DNA from: Planctomycetota bacterium
GTDB taxonomy: Bacteria; Planctomycetota; OFTM77
NCBI GenBank assembly: GCA_029260795.1
Contig: JAJDCO010000001.1
Coordinates: forward strand, 124,001 to 188,000
Reading direction: 5' to 3'
Length of the DNA: 64,000 bases
Shown: in pieces, positions 45,249 through 53,727 of the stretch
Layout of the letters: each line of letters opens with the position of its first letter
How positions within the stretch are numbered: position 1 is the first letter of the stretch
Position numbers and translations under genes: made by a program
Notes under the pieces: generated by a model
The model's input: the letters and a program-made list of their open reading frames with translations, nothing else
Told to the model about the DNA's origin: nothing
The model's database searches: none

Positions 45249-47327
45249 ATGAGCGACGTGCTCCGCAATCGATGGAACGACGCCGAGGCCGCCGGGCTGA
45301 CGGAGCCCGAGCTCTTGCGCTACCGCTCGAATCTCCTGGGTGCCGATCTGCGGATCACGAACTTCGGTGGCGGCAACACCTCGGCCAAGGTCACCGAGCC
45401 CGACCCGCTCACTGGCGACGACGTCACCGTGCTGTGGGTGAAGGGCTCCGGTGGCGACCTGGGCAGCATGGGCCTCGATGGCTTCGCGACGCTCTACCAA
45501 GACCGTTTCCTCTCTCTCGAGCGCCTCTACAAAGGCCTCGAGCACGAGGATGCCATGGTGCCACTCTTGAAGCACTGCACCTTCAACCTCAATCCACGCG
45601 CGGCCAGCATCGACACGCCACTCCATGCCTTCGTGCCGAAGATCCACATCGACCACCTCCACCCCGACGCGGTCATCGCGATCGCGGCCTCGGCCGACGG
45701 CGAGGCGCTGACCAAGAAGGTCTTTGAAGGCCAGATCGCTTGGGTGCCCTGGCAGCGGCCCGGATTCGATCTCGGTCTCCAAGTGCGCCGAGCGTACGAG
45801 GCGAACCCCGATATCCAGGGCGTCGTGCTCGGCAGCCATGGACTGATGACCTGGGCCGACACGTCGAAGAGCTGCTACGAGATCAGCCTCGAGATGATCC
45901 AACGCGCGGCCGAATTCCTCGCCCGTCACGAGGGCGTCGCCTTCGGTGGCGAGCGCGTTCCGGCGAGGGCCGCCGCGGATCGACGCGCCTTCGCGACGGC
46001 ATTCATGCCGGTGCTGCGGGGGAAGGTCTCGCGCGGTGAGCGAAAGGTGGGGCAATTCGCAGACGGTGACGCCGTGCTGGAGTTCGTGTGCAGCGCCGAT
46101 GCGAAGCGCCTCTCCGAGATCGGCACCTCGTGCCCGGACCACTTCCTTCGCACCAAGATCTGGCCGATGCTGCTCGACTTGGACGGCCAGGCGACGGTCG
46201 AGAGCGCGACAGCACAGCTCGATGAGAAGATCGCAGCATTTGAGAAGCGATACCGCGCCTACTACCAAGCGTGCCGTCTCTCCGACTCGCCCGACATGCG
46301 GGACCCGTCGCCGGTCGTCACGCTGCTGCCCGGCATCGGCATGGTCACGTTCGCCAAGGACAAGCCGATGGCGAGGCAGTCCTGCGAGTTCTTCGTGAAC
46401 GCGTTCCATGTGATGAAGGACGCCGAGCGCGTCAGCCGCTACATGGGCCTGCCCGATCAGGAGGCCTTCAACATCGAGTACTGGCAGCTCGAAGAAGCCA
46501 AGCTGCGCCGCATGCCTCCCGAGAAGAGCCTGTCGCGGCGGGTCGCCTTGGTGACGGGAGCGGCCGGCGGCATCGGACGCGCCATCACCGAGCGGCTGCT
46601 CTCCGAGCGAGCCTGTGTGGTGCTGACCGACATCGACGCGAAAGCGCTCGAGGCCGTCCATGGCGAGCTGGCCGAGAAGCACGGACGCGACTTCGTGCGT
46701 CAGGTAACGATGGACGTCACCGACGAGGCGTCGGTGATCGCGGCCTTCGACGACATGCGGGTCGAGTACGGCGGCGTCGACATCGTCGTGTGCTGCGCCG
46801 GGCTCGCGTCCTCGGCCGACTACGAGTCGACGACGCTCGAGCTGTGGAATCGCAACTTCGACGTGCTGGCGCGGGGATATTTCCTGGTCTCGCGCGAGGG
46901 CGTGCGGGTGATGAAGCAGCAAGGCGGGGGTGGCTCGATGGTCTTCATTGGCAGCAAGAACGCGATGGCCGCCTCGCCGAAGGCGGCGGCCTATTGCAGC
47001 GCCAAGGCGGCCGAGGTGCACTTGGCCCGCTGCCTCGCGCTCGAGGTCGCCGGCGATGGGATTCGAGTCAACGTCGTGAACCCGGACGCCGTGCTGCAGG
47101 GATCGAAGATCTGGGGAGGGAGCTGGCGCAGCGAGCGTGCCAAGGCCTACGGCATCGCCGAGTCGGAGCTCGAGGAGCACTACCGCCAACGCAGCTTGCT
47201 GAAGCGCAGTGTCTTCCCCGAAGACATCGCCGAAGCCGTGTACTGGCTGTCGACCGACGCCGCTTCAAAGTCCACCGGCAACATCCTCAACGTCGACGCC
47301 GGCAGCGCGGTGGCCTTCCCGAGGTAG
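45249..47327 (+). CDS. Bifunctional rhamnulose-1-phosphate aldolase/alcohol dehydrogenase
   Basis: 692 residues from ATG 45249 (AAGGTG upstream). The N-terminal 430 residues are a class II aldolase/adducin domain with NFGGGNTSAKV, DTPLHAFVPKIHIDHLHPDAVIAI (metal-binding His) and SHGLMTW. The C-terminal 260 residues are a short-chain dehydrogenase with the Rossmann motif VTGAAGGIGRA and catalytic Ser and YxxxK (YCSAK). The fusion matches the RhaEW/YuxG-type family. It splits L-rhamnulose 1-phosphate into dihydroxyacetone phosphate and L-lactaldehyde and oxidises the latter to lactate. With RhaI and RhaB it completes rhamnose catabolism without separate RhaD and FucO or AldA enzymes. Confidence 0.94.
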   Translation: MSDVLRNRWNDAEAAGLTEPELLRYRSNLLGADLRITNFGGGNTSAKVTEPDPLTGDDVTVLWVKGSGGDLGSMGLDGFATLYQDRFLSLERLYKGLEHEDAMVPLLKHCTFNLNPRAASIDTPLHAFVPKIHIDHLHPDAVIAIAASADGEALTKKVFEGQIAWVPWQRPGFDLGLQVRRAYEANPDIQGVVLGSHGLMTWADTSKSCYEISLEMIQRAAEFLARHEGVAFGGERVPARAAADRRAFATAFMPVLRGKVSRGERKVGQFADGDAVLEFVCSADAKRLSEIGTSCPDHFLRTKIWPMLLDLDGQATVESATAQLDEKIAAFEKRYRAYYQACRLSDSPDMRDPSPVVTLLPGIGMVTFAKDKPMARQSCEFFVNAFHVMKDAERVSRYMGLPDQEAFNIEYWQLEEAKLRRMPPEKSLSRRVALVTGAAGGIGRAITERLLSERACVVLTDIDAKALEAVHGELAEKHGRDFVRQVTMDVTDEASVIAAFDDMRVEYGGVDIVVCCAGLASSADYESTTLELWNRNFDVLARGYFLVSREGVRVMKQQGGGGSMVFIGSKNAMAASPKAAAYCSAKAAEVHLARCLALEVAGDGIRVNVVNPDAVLQGSKIWGGSWRSERAKAYGIAESELEEHYRQRSLLKRSVFPEDIAEAVYWLSTDAASKSTGNILNVDAGSAVAFPR

Positions 47328-47335
47328 GAGAAGAA

Positions 47336-47760
47336 CGGGGAACCGCGCGCGCAGCAAGCGGGAAAGGGAACCGCGCGCGCAGCAAGCGGGACAAAGACCC
47401 CCCACACCGCCTGCGCCCTGTACCGCGCGCGCAGCAAGCGGGAAAGGGAACCGCGCACGAAGCAAGCGGGAAAGGGAACCGCGCGCGCAGCAAGCGCGGC
47501 CTTTGGCTGGAGCATGCACCAGCGCCCACCACCGCGCTGCGAAGCAAGCGGCACTCGCGTCCGGGCGGAGAGGGTCGTCCGTCGCTTGCGGCGAATCCCA
47601 AGGCATCGGAATGACATCGGCCAAAAGAACCGCGCCGCGAAGCAAGCGGGACAAAGACCCTCCACACCAGCAGCGCCCTGCACCGCGCGCGCAGCAAGCG
47701 AAGCAGCGCAAGCGCAGCAGCGCAAGCGAAACAGCGCCAGCAAGAGCCAGCGACGCCCCC
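47336..47760. repeat. Tandem GC-rich repeats, left of tRNA-Arg
   Basis: At least six copies of a ~28-bp unit containing AACCGCGCGCGCAGCAAGCG, mostly followed by GGAAAGGG, occur between 47338 and 47500. A longer segment with GGGACAAAGACCC and GCGCCCTG occurs twice (about 47388-47442 and 47648-47702). The stretch ends in short AGCAGCGCAAGCG units. It contains no credible gene although several frames stay open. Confidence 0.85.
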
Positions 47761-47805
47761 CCTTGAAACATCGGTTGCCCCGACGCACAATCACGCTCCA
47801 ATCGC

Positions 47806-47882
47806 GCACCCGTAGCTCAACTGGATAGAGCTTCGGACTTCGAATCCGACGGTTGGAGGTTCGAATCCTCCCGGGTGCACCA
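47806..47882 (+). tRNA. tRNA-Arg (anticodon TCG), CCA encoded
   Basis: A complete cloverleaf: acceptor GCACCCG/CGGGTGC, D-stem GCTC/GAGC, anticodon stem TCGGA/TCCGA around loop CTTCGAA giving anticodon TCG, and T-arm GGAGG-TTCGAAT-CCTCC. The discriminator A at 47879 is followed by genome-encoded CCA and then five T residues, a simple terminator. It reads CGA and other CGN arginine codons. Confidence 0.97.
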
Positions 47883-47890
47883 TTTTTCTC

Positions 47891-48320
47891 CTCTCGCCGG
47901 TGCCGCTTGCTTCGCTCGCGGGGGAACGACGTCGGAGAATCCACGGCCCTCGTCCCGCTTCGCTGCGCGCGCGGTTCCTTTGGGGCCACGTCAGGCCCCT
48001 GCGGGACGAGATCTGCGAACACCACGGGCGACCTCCTCTTGCTCTCGCCGGTGCCGCTTGCTTCGCTCGCGGGGGAACGACGTCGGAGAATTCACGGCCC
48101 TCGTCCCGCTTCGCTGCGCGCGCGGTTCCTTTGGGGCCACGTCTGGACCTCTGTGCGACGAGATCGGCGAACGCCACGGGCGACCTCCTCTTGCTGTCGC
48201 CGGTGCCGCTTGCTTCGCTCGCGGGGGAATGACGTTGGCAGAATCCGCGGTCCTCGTCCCGCTTCGCTGCGCGCGCGGTTCCTTTCCACGCCGCTGCGCG
48301 CGCGGTTCCCCACACGTCAG
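47891..48320. repeat. Three 151-bp tandem repeats, right of tRNA-Arg
   Basis: Copies begin at 47891, 48042 and 48194 (the last is partial) with CTCTCGCCGGTGCCGCTTGC or CTGTCGCC. Each contains CCCGCTTCGCTGCGCGCGCGG, nearly the reverse complement of the unit on the other side of the tRNA. The rest up to 48408 holds only short partial copies and the upstream region of the next gene. Confidence 0.85.
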
Positions 48321-48408
48321 CCGACTCGCTGCGCGCTTGGTTTCGTCCTTTTTGGTACCTTGTCGCGTCGATTTCGCGTGTCTCGTCCTGCGTTGAAAGG
48401 GCCTGCCC

Positions 48409-49677
48409 ATGGCCGTGAGAAGCGTGCGTGAGTTGGGAACTATCTCGAGCAATGTCCGCCCGATGGTGGAGCGGGCGCTCGAGCGAACCGGAGGTCTTCT
48501 GCGCCTGGCCCCCTGCTGGGTGCCGCGCTCTTTTTTGCATCCGGGACAACGGCTCAAGCTCGACCCGAAGGACCTCTATGCTTTCGGGCTCGATCGCGGT
48601 GGCATCGACGAGCGTTGGTTCGCCTCGACGACCGAGGCGGCCAACGAGAACCGCACTCCCGACGAAGGTCTCAGCTACGTCGTCGAAGACGGCGAGCGCT
48701 GCACGCTGCGGGATGCGGTCGGCGAGCTCGGTGCCGATCTGATCGGCGAGCGCTTGTGGAGCGAGTACGGCCGCTGGCCGGTGTACTCGAAGTTCTTCGA
48801 CAATATGGGGCCCATCCCCCACCACATGCATCAGTCCTTCGAGGACGCCGCACGCACCGGCCAAGAGGGCAAGCCCGAGGGCTACTACTTTCCGCCTCAG
48901 CACAACAACGTCGGGAACGCCTTCCCCTACACGTTCTTTGGCCTCTCACCGGGCACGACGCGCGCCGAGCTGCGCCGCTGTCTCGAGAACTGGAACCGGG
49001 GCGACAACGGCATCCTCGATCTCAGCCAAGCCTTTCGTCTCAAGAACGGCAGCGGCTGGCTGGTGCCACCCGGCATCCTGCACGCGCCGGGCTCGCTGTG
49101 CACCTACGAGCCGCAGTGGGGATCGGATGTCTTCGGCATGTACCAGAACCTGGTCGAAGGCCGCAGCGTTCCGTGGTCCCTCCTGGTCAAGGACGTGCCG
49201 CCCGACCACCAACAGGACCTCGACTTCATCCTCGACCAGCTCGACTGGGAGGCGAACGTCGACCCCGACTTCAAAGCCAACCACTATCTGGAGCCGATCC
49301 CCGTGGCCGACACGTTGGCCGAGGGCTTCGACGACTGCTGGATCGTCTACGGCCGCTCCAACGGCAAGCAGTACTTCACGGCCAAGGAGCTGACGGTCCA
49401 GCCGGGAACGCGCTGCACGATCACTGACCCGGGCGCCTACGGTCTGACGGTCGTGCAGGGCCAAGGTCGCATGAACACGTTGACGCTCGACTGTCCCAAG
49501 CTGATCGGCTTCACCGATTTGACCGAGGACGAGGTGTTCTGCACCGAGCGCGCGGCGTGCGCGGGCGTCGTCTTCGAGAACACGAGTGCCTGGGAGCCTC
49601 TGGTCGTCCTCCGATACTTCGGACCCGAGGTGCATCCCGATGCTCCCGAGGTGGGCGACCACCGCGCGAGTGCCTGA
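48409..49677 (+). CDS. Cupin-fold protein resembling class I mannose-6-phosphate isomerase
   Basis: 422 residues; AAAGGG seven bases upstream supports the ATG. Two cupin-like halves are suggested. The first carries a histidine cluster (PIPHHMHQSFED) and, later, WLVPPGILHAPGS, which resemble the metal-binding residues of type I phosphomannose isomerases. The second half has a weaker cupin pattern (LTVQPGTRCTITDPGAYGLTVVQGQG). It is likely a metal-dependent sugar isomerase or epimerase, but the substrate is unclear. It starts a three-gene set with a sugar isomerase/epimerase TIM barrel and a Gfo/Idh/MocA dehydrogenase, and lies near the rha genes. Confidence 0.65.
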   Translation: MAVRSVRELGTISSNVRPMVERALERTGGLLRLAPCWVPRSFLHPGQRLKLDPKDLYAFGLDRGGIDERWFASTTEAANENRTPDEGLSYVVEDGERCTLRDAVGELGADLIGERLWSEYGRWPVYSKFFDNMGPIPHHMHQSFEDAARTGQEGKPEGYYFPPQHNNVGNAFPYTFFGLSPGTTRAELRRCLENWNRGDNGILDLSQAFRLKNGSGWLVPPGILHAPGSLCTYEPQWGSDVFGMYQNLVEGRSVPWSLLVKDVPPDHQQDLDFILDQLDWEANVDPDFKANHYLEPIPVADTLAEGFDDCWIVYGRSNGKQYFTAKELTVQPGTRCTITDPGAYGLTVVQGQGRMNTLTLDCPKLIGFTDLTEDEVFCTERAACAGVVFENTSAWEPLVVLRYFGPEVHPDAPEVGDHRASA

Positions 49678-49733
49678 GCGGAACCCTTCCAACTTTCAAC
49701 CACCCGAGACAACTCCGAGCGCGAGGTGACTCC

Positions 49734-50648
49734 ATGAAGCGAATCTCCATCGGATCGTGGGCCTACACCATCGGTCCCTACGCCTCCCATCCCGTCGATT
49801 TCGACACGGTCGCGACTCGCCTCAAGGAGCTCGGCTTCGACGGCGTCGAGCTGGGCGGCTTCCCGCCCCATCCCAATCCCGACGACTTTCCCGACAAGGG
49901 CCACCGCCGGGAGCTGGTCGACAAGATGAAGGAGTGGGGCCTCGCCTTCAGTGGGCTGGCTGCCAACCTGTGGTCGCAAAAGCTGATCAACACCGACGAC
50001 CCGACGCCCTACCTCCAGGAGTTCGAGAAGAACTGCAAGTTCTGCGTCGACCTGGGCATTCACGGCATCCGCGTCGACACCGTGCAGCCGCCGTCCATCT
50101 TCGAAGAGGTCGACTACGACACGGCCTTCTCGCGCGTGACGAAGACCTTCTACGCGGCCTCCAACATCGCGGCCGATCACGGCCTCTACGTCGCATGGGA
50201 GTTCGAGCCCGGCTTCGCGTTCAACAAGCCGACCGACATCGTCAAGATCCTCGAGAAGGTCAACCGCTCGAACTTCGGCGTGATGTACGACACCAGCCAC
50301 GGGCAGATGGTGGCCGTCGTCGGCGCGCGTCAGCCGGGCGAGAAGGAGACGCTGCCGGGCGGACAGCTCGAGCTGATCGAGATGCTGTCGGGGCGTATCA
50401 ACCACATCCACCTGATCGACTCCGACAACACCTGCCACAAGGACGAGAACGGCGAGGACGAGACCTCGATGCACCTCCCGTTCGGAGCCGGGCTGATCGA
50501 CTTCGACCCGATCGTCGAAAGGCTGGCGCAGGAGAGCATGTCGCACGATTGGTGGACGATCGATCTCTGCTTCTGGCCGGATGCTTGGGATGCCACCGCC
50601 GTGTCCAAGAAGGCCATCGACGAGCTGAACACCAAGTACGGCGACTGA
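49734..50648 (+). CDS. Sugar phosphate isomerase/epimerase (AP endonuclease 2-like TIM barrel)
   Basis: 304 residues; GAGGTG precedes the ATG at 49734. The sequence opens KRISIGSWAYTIGPYASHPVDF and continues LKELGFDGVELGGFPPHPNPDD, a hallmark of this family. Metal-coordinating positions are visible in AWEFEPGFAF, GVMYDTSHGQM, INHIHLIDSDNT and in the C-terminal WWTIDLCFW region. These enzymes interconvert ketoses or inositol-type sugars. It is 56 bp after the cupin gene and 57 bp before the dehydrogenase, consistent with one operon. Confidence 0.88.
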   Translation: MKRISIGSWAYTIGPYASHPVDFDTVATRLKELGFDGVELGGFPPHPNPDDFPDKGHRRELVDKMKEWGLAFSGLAANLWSQKLINTDDPTPYLQEFEKNCKFCVDLGIHGIRVDTVQPPSIFEEVDYDTAFSRVTKTFYAASNIAADHGLYVAWEFEPGFAFNKPTDIVKILEKVNRSNFGVMYDTSHGQMVAVVGARQPGEKETLPGGQLELIEMLSGRINHIHLIDSDNTCHKDENGEDETSMHLPFGAGLIDFDPIVERLAQESMSHDWWTIDLCFWPDAWDATAVSKKAIDELNTKYGD

Positions 50649-50662
50649 AATCGACGCGAGCC

Positions 50663-50688
50663 GCGGAGCGTCCTCTCGGGCGCTCCGC
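50663..50688 (+). terminator. Intergenic hairpin before the Gfo/Idh/MocA gene
   Basis: GCGGAGCG / CGCTCCGC, an 8-bp perfect stem with a ten-base loop, lies between the TIM-barrel stop and the RBS of the next gene. With no T-run it may attenuate or mark a processing site instead of ending transcription. Confidence 0.4.
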
Positions 50689-50705
50689 TCCGAAGGAGCC
50701 CCGAG

Positions 50706-51875
50706 ATGACCAAACCGCTCAATGTCGCGATGATCGGCTACGGGTTCATGGGCAAGGCGCACTCGAACGCCTACCGAAAGGTGGCCCAGTTCTTCCCCGA
50801 GCTCGAGTATCGTCCGACGCTCAAATGCTTGTGTGCGCGCAATGAGGAAAAAGCTCGTCCTTTCGCCGAGACCTGGGGCTACGAGTCGATCGAGTCCGAC
50901 TGGCGCCGCTTGATCGAGCGCGACGACATCGACCTGATCGACATCGGTAGCCCGAACGACACCCACAAGGATATCGCCATCGCCGCCGCCGAGGCCGGTA
51001 AGTGGGTCGTGTGTGAGAAGCCGATCGCGATGAGCTCCGAAGAGGCCGAGGCCATGACGCTCGCCGTCGAGAAGGCCGGGGTTCCGAATATGGTGTGGTT
51101 CAACTACCGCCGCGTACCCGCCATCTCCTTGGCCAAGCAGCTCGTCGACGAGGAGCGCATCGGTCGGCCCTTCCACTATCGCGCCACGTATCTGCAGGAC
51201 TGGACGATCGCCGAGGACGTTCCCCAAGGCGGGCAGACGCTCTGGCGCCTCGACGTCAACGTGGCCGGATCGGGCGTGACCGGCGACCTCCTCGCCCACT
51301 CGATCGACACCGCCATGTGGCTCAATGGCCCGATCGTCAAGGTCACCGCCGACACCGAGACCTTCATCAAGGAGCGCGTGCACCAGGAGACCGGTAAGAA
51401 GCAGCCGGTCGGCATCGACGATGCCTGCATGTTCCTGGCGAGGTTCTCCAACGGCTCGATGGGCACCTTCGAGTCAACCCGCTATGCGCGCGGCCGCAAG
51501 AACTACAACACCTTCGAGCTCAACGGTGCCGACGGCTCCGTCCACTTCGATCTCGAGGACCCGCAGTACCTCGACTTCTTCGAGCATACGCAAAAGCAGA
51601 GCGGCAAGAAGGTCGAGGATCATCTGACTGGCTGGCGACGCATCCACGTCACCAACTTCGAGCACCCCTACATGGACAAATGGTGGGTGCCCGGCTGCAC
51701 GGTCGGTTATGAGCATACCTTCATCCACGCCCTCGCCGACTTCCTCCAAGGCGTCACGAGCGGTACCGGCACCCAGCCCGACTTCCGCAACGCCTGGCAG
51801 ACCCAGAAGGTCTGCGACAAGGTGCTCGAGTCGGCCAAGACCGGCAAGTGGGTCGAGACCGGCGTCGAGATGTGA
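50706..51875 (+). CDS. Gfo/Idh/MocA family oxidoreductase
   Basis: 389 residues; AAGGAG lies upstream of the ATG. A Rossmann NAD(P)-binding motif ([17 protein letters not shown]) opens the protein. The catalytic lysine segment is [17 protein letters not shown], and the C-terminal alpha/beta domain includes [34 protein letters not shown] and a terminal [18 protein letters not shown] helix. It oxidises or reduces a sugar or inositol derivative. Its position after the cupin and TIM-barrel genes suggests a shared sugar pathway, whose substrate is unknown. Confidence 0.92.
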   Translation: MTKPLNVAMIGYGFMGKAHSNAYRKVAQFFPELEYRPTLKCLCARNEEKARPFAETWGYESIESDWRRLIERDDIDLIDIGSPNDTHKDIAIAAAEAGKWVVCEKPIAMSSEEAEAMTLAVEKAGVPNMVWFNYRRVPAISLAKQLVDEERIGRPFHYRATYLQDWTIAEDVPQGGQTLWRLDVNVAGSGVTGDLLAHSIDTAMWLNGPIVKVTADTETFIKERVHQETGKKQPVGIDDACMFLARFSNGSMGTFESTRYARGRKNYNTFELNGADGSVHFDLEDPQYLDFFEHTQKQSGKKVEDHLTGWRRIHVTNFEHPYMDKWWVPGCTVGYEHTFIHALADFLQGVTSGTGTQPDFRNAWQTQKVCDKVLESAKTGKWVETGVEM

Positions 51876-51877
51876 AA

Positions 51878-52113
51878 GAAAACGTGCGCCGGAGCGCGGC
51901 CGCGCAGCGGAGCCGCGTGCAGCGCAGCGGCTCAGGGAAAACGTTGGCCGGAGTGCGTCCGCGAAGCGGAGCCCCGTGCAGCGCAGCGGCTCAGGGAAAA
52001 CGTGGGCCGGAGTGCGTCCGCGAAGCGGAGCCCCGTTCAGCGCAGCGGCTCAGGGAAAACGTGGGCCGGAGTGCGTCCGCGAAGCGGAGCCCCGTTCAGC
52101 GCACGAGTCTCAG
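51878..52113. repeat. Four 59-bp tandem repeats
   Basis: Units start at 51878, 51937, 51996 and 52055 with GAAAACGT and end CAGCGGCTCAGG. The last three are nearly identical; the first is more diverged and the last has an altered end. The interval 52114-52232 holds degenerate GCGAAGCGGAGC copies and an inverted CTCGTCTTCACGA / TCGTGAAGAC pair. No spacers separate the units, so it is not a CRISPR array. Confidence 0.9.
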
Positions 52114-52232
52114 GACGCCCCGACGCGAAGCGGAGCTGACGCTCGTCTTCACGAATCTGGACGCGAGGCGGAGCGGACGCTCGTGAAGACAACGGCATCT
52201 CGTGAAGACGACGCCGTCGTCCGCCTCACTTC

Positions 52233-53717
52233 TCACGCCAGCACTTCTTTGATCACGCGGCCATGGACGTCGGTCAGGCGTCGCTCGATGCCGTCGTGAT
52301 AGAAGGTGAGCGTCTCGTGGTCGAAGCCGAGCAAATGCAGCATCGTCGCGTGCAGATCATGCACCGAGACGACGTTCTCGACCGCCTGGTATCCGAAGTC
52401 GTCGGTGGCCCCGAAGGAGAAGCCACGCTTCACGCCCGCGCCCGCCATCCAGACCGTGAAGCCCTTCGGATTGTGATCTCGCCCGCTCGCTCCCTTCTGG
52501 AACGTCGGCATGCGCCCGAACTCCGTTGTCCAAACGACCAGCGTGTCGTCCAGGAGCCCGCGTCGCTTCAGGTCCGTCAGCAGCGCCGCCGCCGGCTGAT
52601 CGAGGATCGGCCCGTGCAGGTCGTACTGCGCCTTCAACGTCTTGTGCCCGTCCCAGTTCCCGACGCCTTCCCCCATCGCGTAGGCGCCGTTGAAGAGCTG
52701 GACGAAGCGGACGCCGCGTTCGAGGAGTCGACGTGCGAGCAAGCTGTTCCGAGCGAAGCCCGCCTTCACCGGATCGGGATCGTCACAGCCGTACAGACGC
52801 CGCGTGAGCTCGGTCTCTTCGGACAAGTTCGAGACCTCGGCCGCGCGGAGCTGCATCTTGGCGGCGAGCTCGTAGCTGGCGATGCGCGCACTCAGCTCGC
52901 TGTCCTCGGGGTACCGCTCGAGATGCTCTTCGTTGAGTCGGGCCAAGAAGTCGGCCATCGCGCGATCGGCTTGCTTTGAGACACCGCTGGGGCGTTCGAG
53001 ATTGGGAATCGGTTGATCGGCATTGAAGGCCGTCGCCTGAAAGACCGCCGGCAAGAACCCGGCCGCCCAATTGTTGACGCTCGACTGCGGCACTCCTCGG
53101 GGATCCGGGATGGCAACGAAGGCAGGCAGGTCCGCAGCCTCGCAGCCGAGCGCGTAGGAGACCCAGGAGCCCATGCTCGGAAAGCCGTCGAGCGTGAAGC
53201 CCGTGCTCATGAAGTTCTCACCGGGACCGTGCGTGTTGCTCTTGGCCGTCATCGAGTGGATGAAGCACATCTCGTCGACGAGCTCGCCGAGATGCGGCAA
53301 CAAGTCCGAGACGACCTTGCCGGATTCGCCGCGAGGACGGAAGCGGTACGGGCTCTGGGTCAGATTGCCGTTCTCGCCTTGGAACGTGATCAAGTCCTCG
53401 CTGCCGGGCATCGGTTGGCCATGCCGGCGGATCAGCTCCGGCTTGTAGTCCCAAGTGTCGACGTGGCTGCAAGCGCCACTGCAGAAGATGACCAGGACGC
53501 GCTTCGCGCGGCTGGCGAACTGCTGGGGGCGAGGTGCATACGGCGCCTCGGGTCGAATGACGGGACGGAAGCGCTCTTGCGGATCTTGGCCCAAGAGCCC
53601 TTGCTCGGAGAGCAGCGTCGCCAAGGCGATCTGGGCGAGCCCGGTACCCGAGCGCTCGAGAAATCGACGCCGGTCCAAGAGCGTGCGACCGGGCAGGGAG
53701 GGCTTGCGTTCCGTCAT
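52233..53717 (-). CDS. DUF1501 family protein with Tat-like signal
   Basis: 494 residues from ATG 53717, with GGAG upstream. A twin-arginine-like signal ([24 protein letters not shown]) begins near residue 14. Family blocks are [68 protein letters not shown] and [25 protein letters not shown]. The DHNP site has fewer histidines than the paralog at 2045 but keeps the core Asp-His. It lies 10 bp after the PSD1 gene on the same strand, so the two are translationally linked. Confidence 0.93.
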   Translation of the reverse strand: MTERKPSLPGRTLLDRRRFLERSGTGLAQIALATLLSEQGLLGQDPQERFRPVIRPEAPYAPRPQQFASRAKRVLVIFCSGACSHVDTWDYKPELIRRHGQPMPGSEDLITFQGENGNLTQSPYRFRPRGESGKVVSDLLPHLGELVDEMCFIHSMTAKSNTHGPGENFMSTGFTLDGFPSMGSWVSYALGCEAADLPAFVAIPDPRGVPQSSVNNWAAGFLPAVFQATAFNADQPIPNLERPSGVSKQADRAMADFLARLNEEHLERYPEDSELSARIASYELAAKMQLRAAEVSNLSEETELTRRLYGCDDPDPVKAGFARNSLLARRLLERGVRFVQLFNGAYAMGEGVGNWDGHKTLKAQYDLHGPILDQPAAALLTDLKRRGLLDDTLVVWTTEFGRMPTFQKGASGRDHNPKGFTVWMAGAGVKRGFSFGATDDFGYQAVENVVSVHDLHATMLHLLGFDHETLTFYHDGIERRLTDVHGRVIKEVLA

Positions 53718-53727
53718 CGACTCCGTC

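Noticed and set aside
43560..47189. 1209-residue minus-strand open frame
   Set aside because: Only the part after 44858 is rhaI. The rest is antisense to the aldolase/dehydrogenase gene and reflects third-position GC bias.
47853..48431. Open frame starting MEVRILPGAP across the tRNA 3' end
   Set aside because: This is the well-known spurious translation of a tRNA 3' half followed by repeat DNA; the minus-strand frame reading GFEPPTVGFEVRSS is its counterpart.
51878..52113. CRISPR array
   Set aside because: The 59-bp units abut directly, have no unique spacers and no cas genes nearby; this is a plain tandem repeat.
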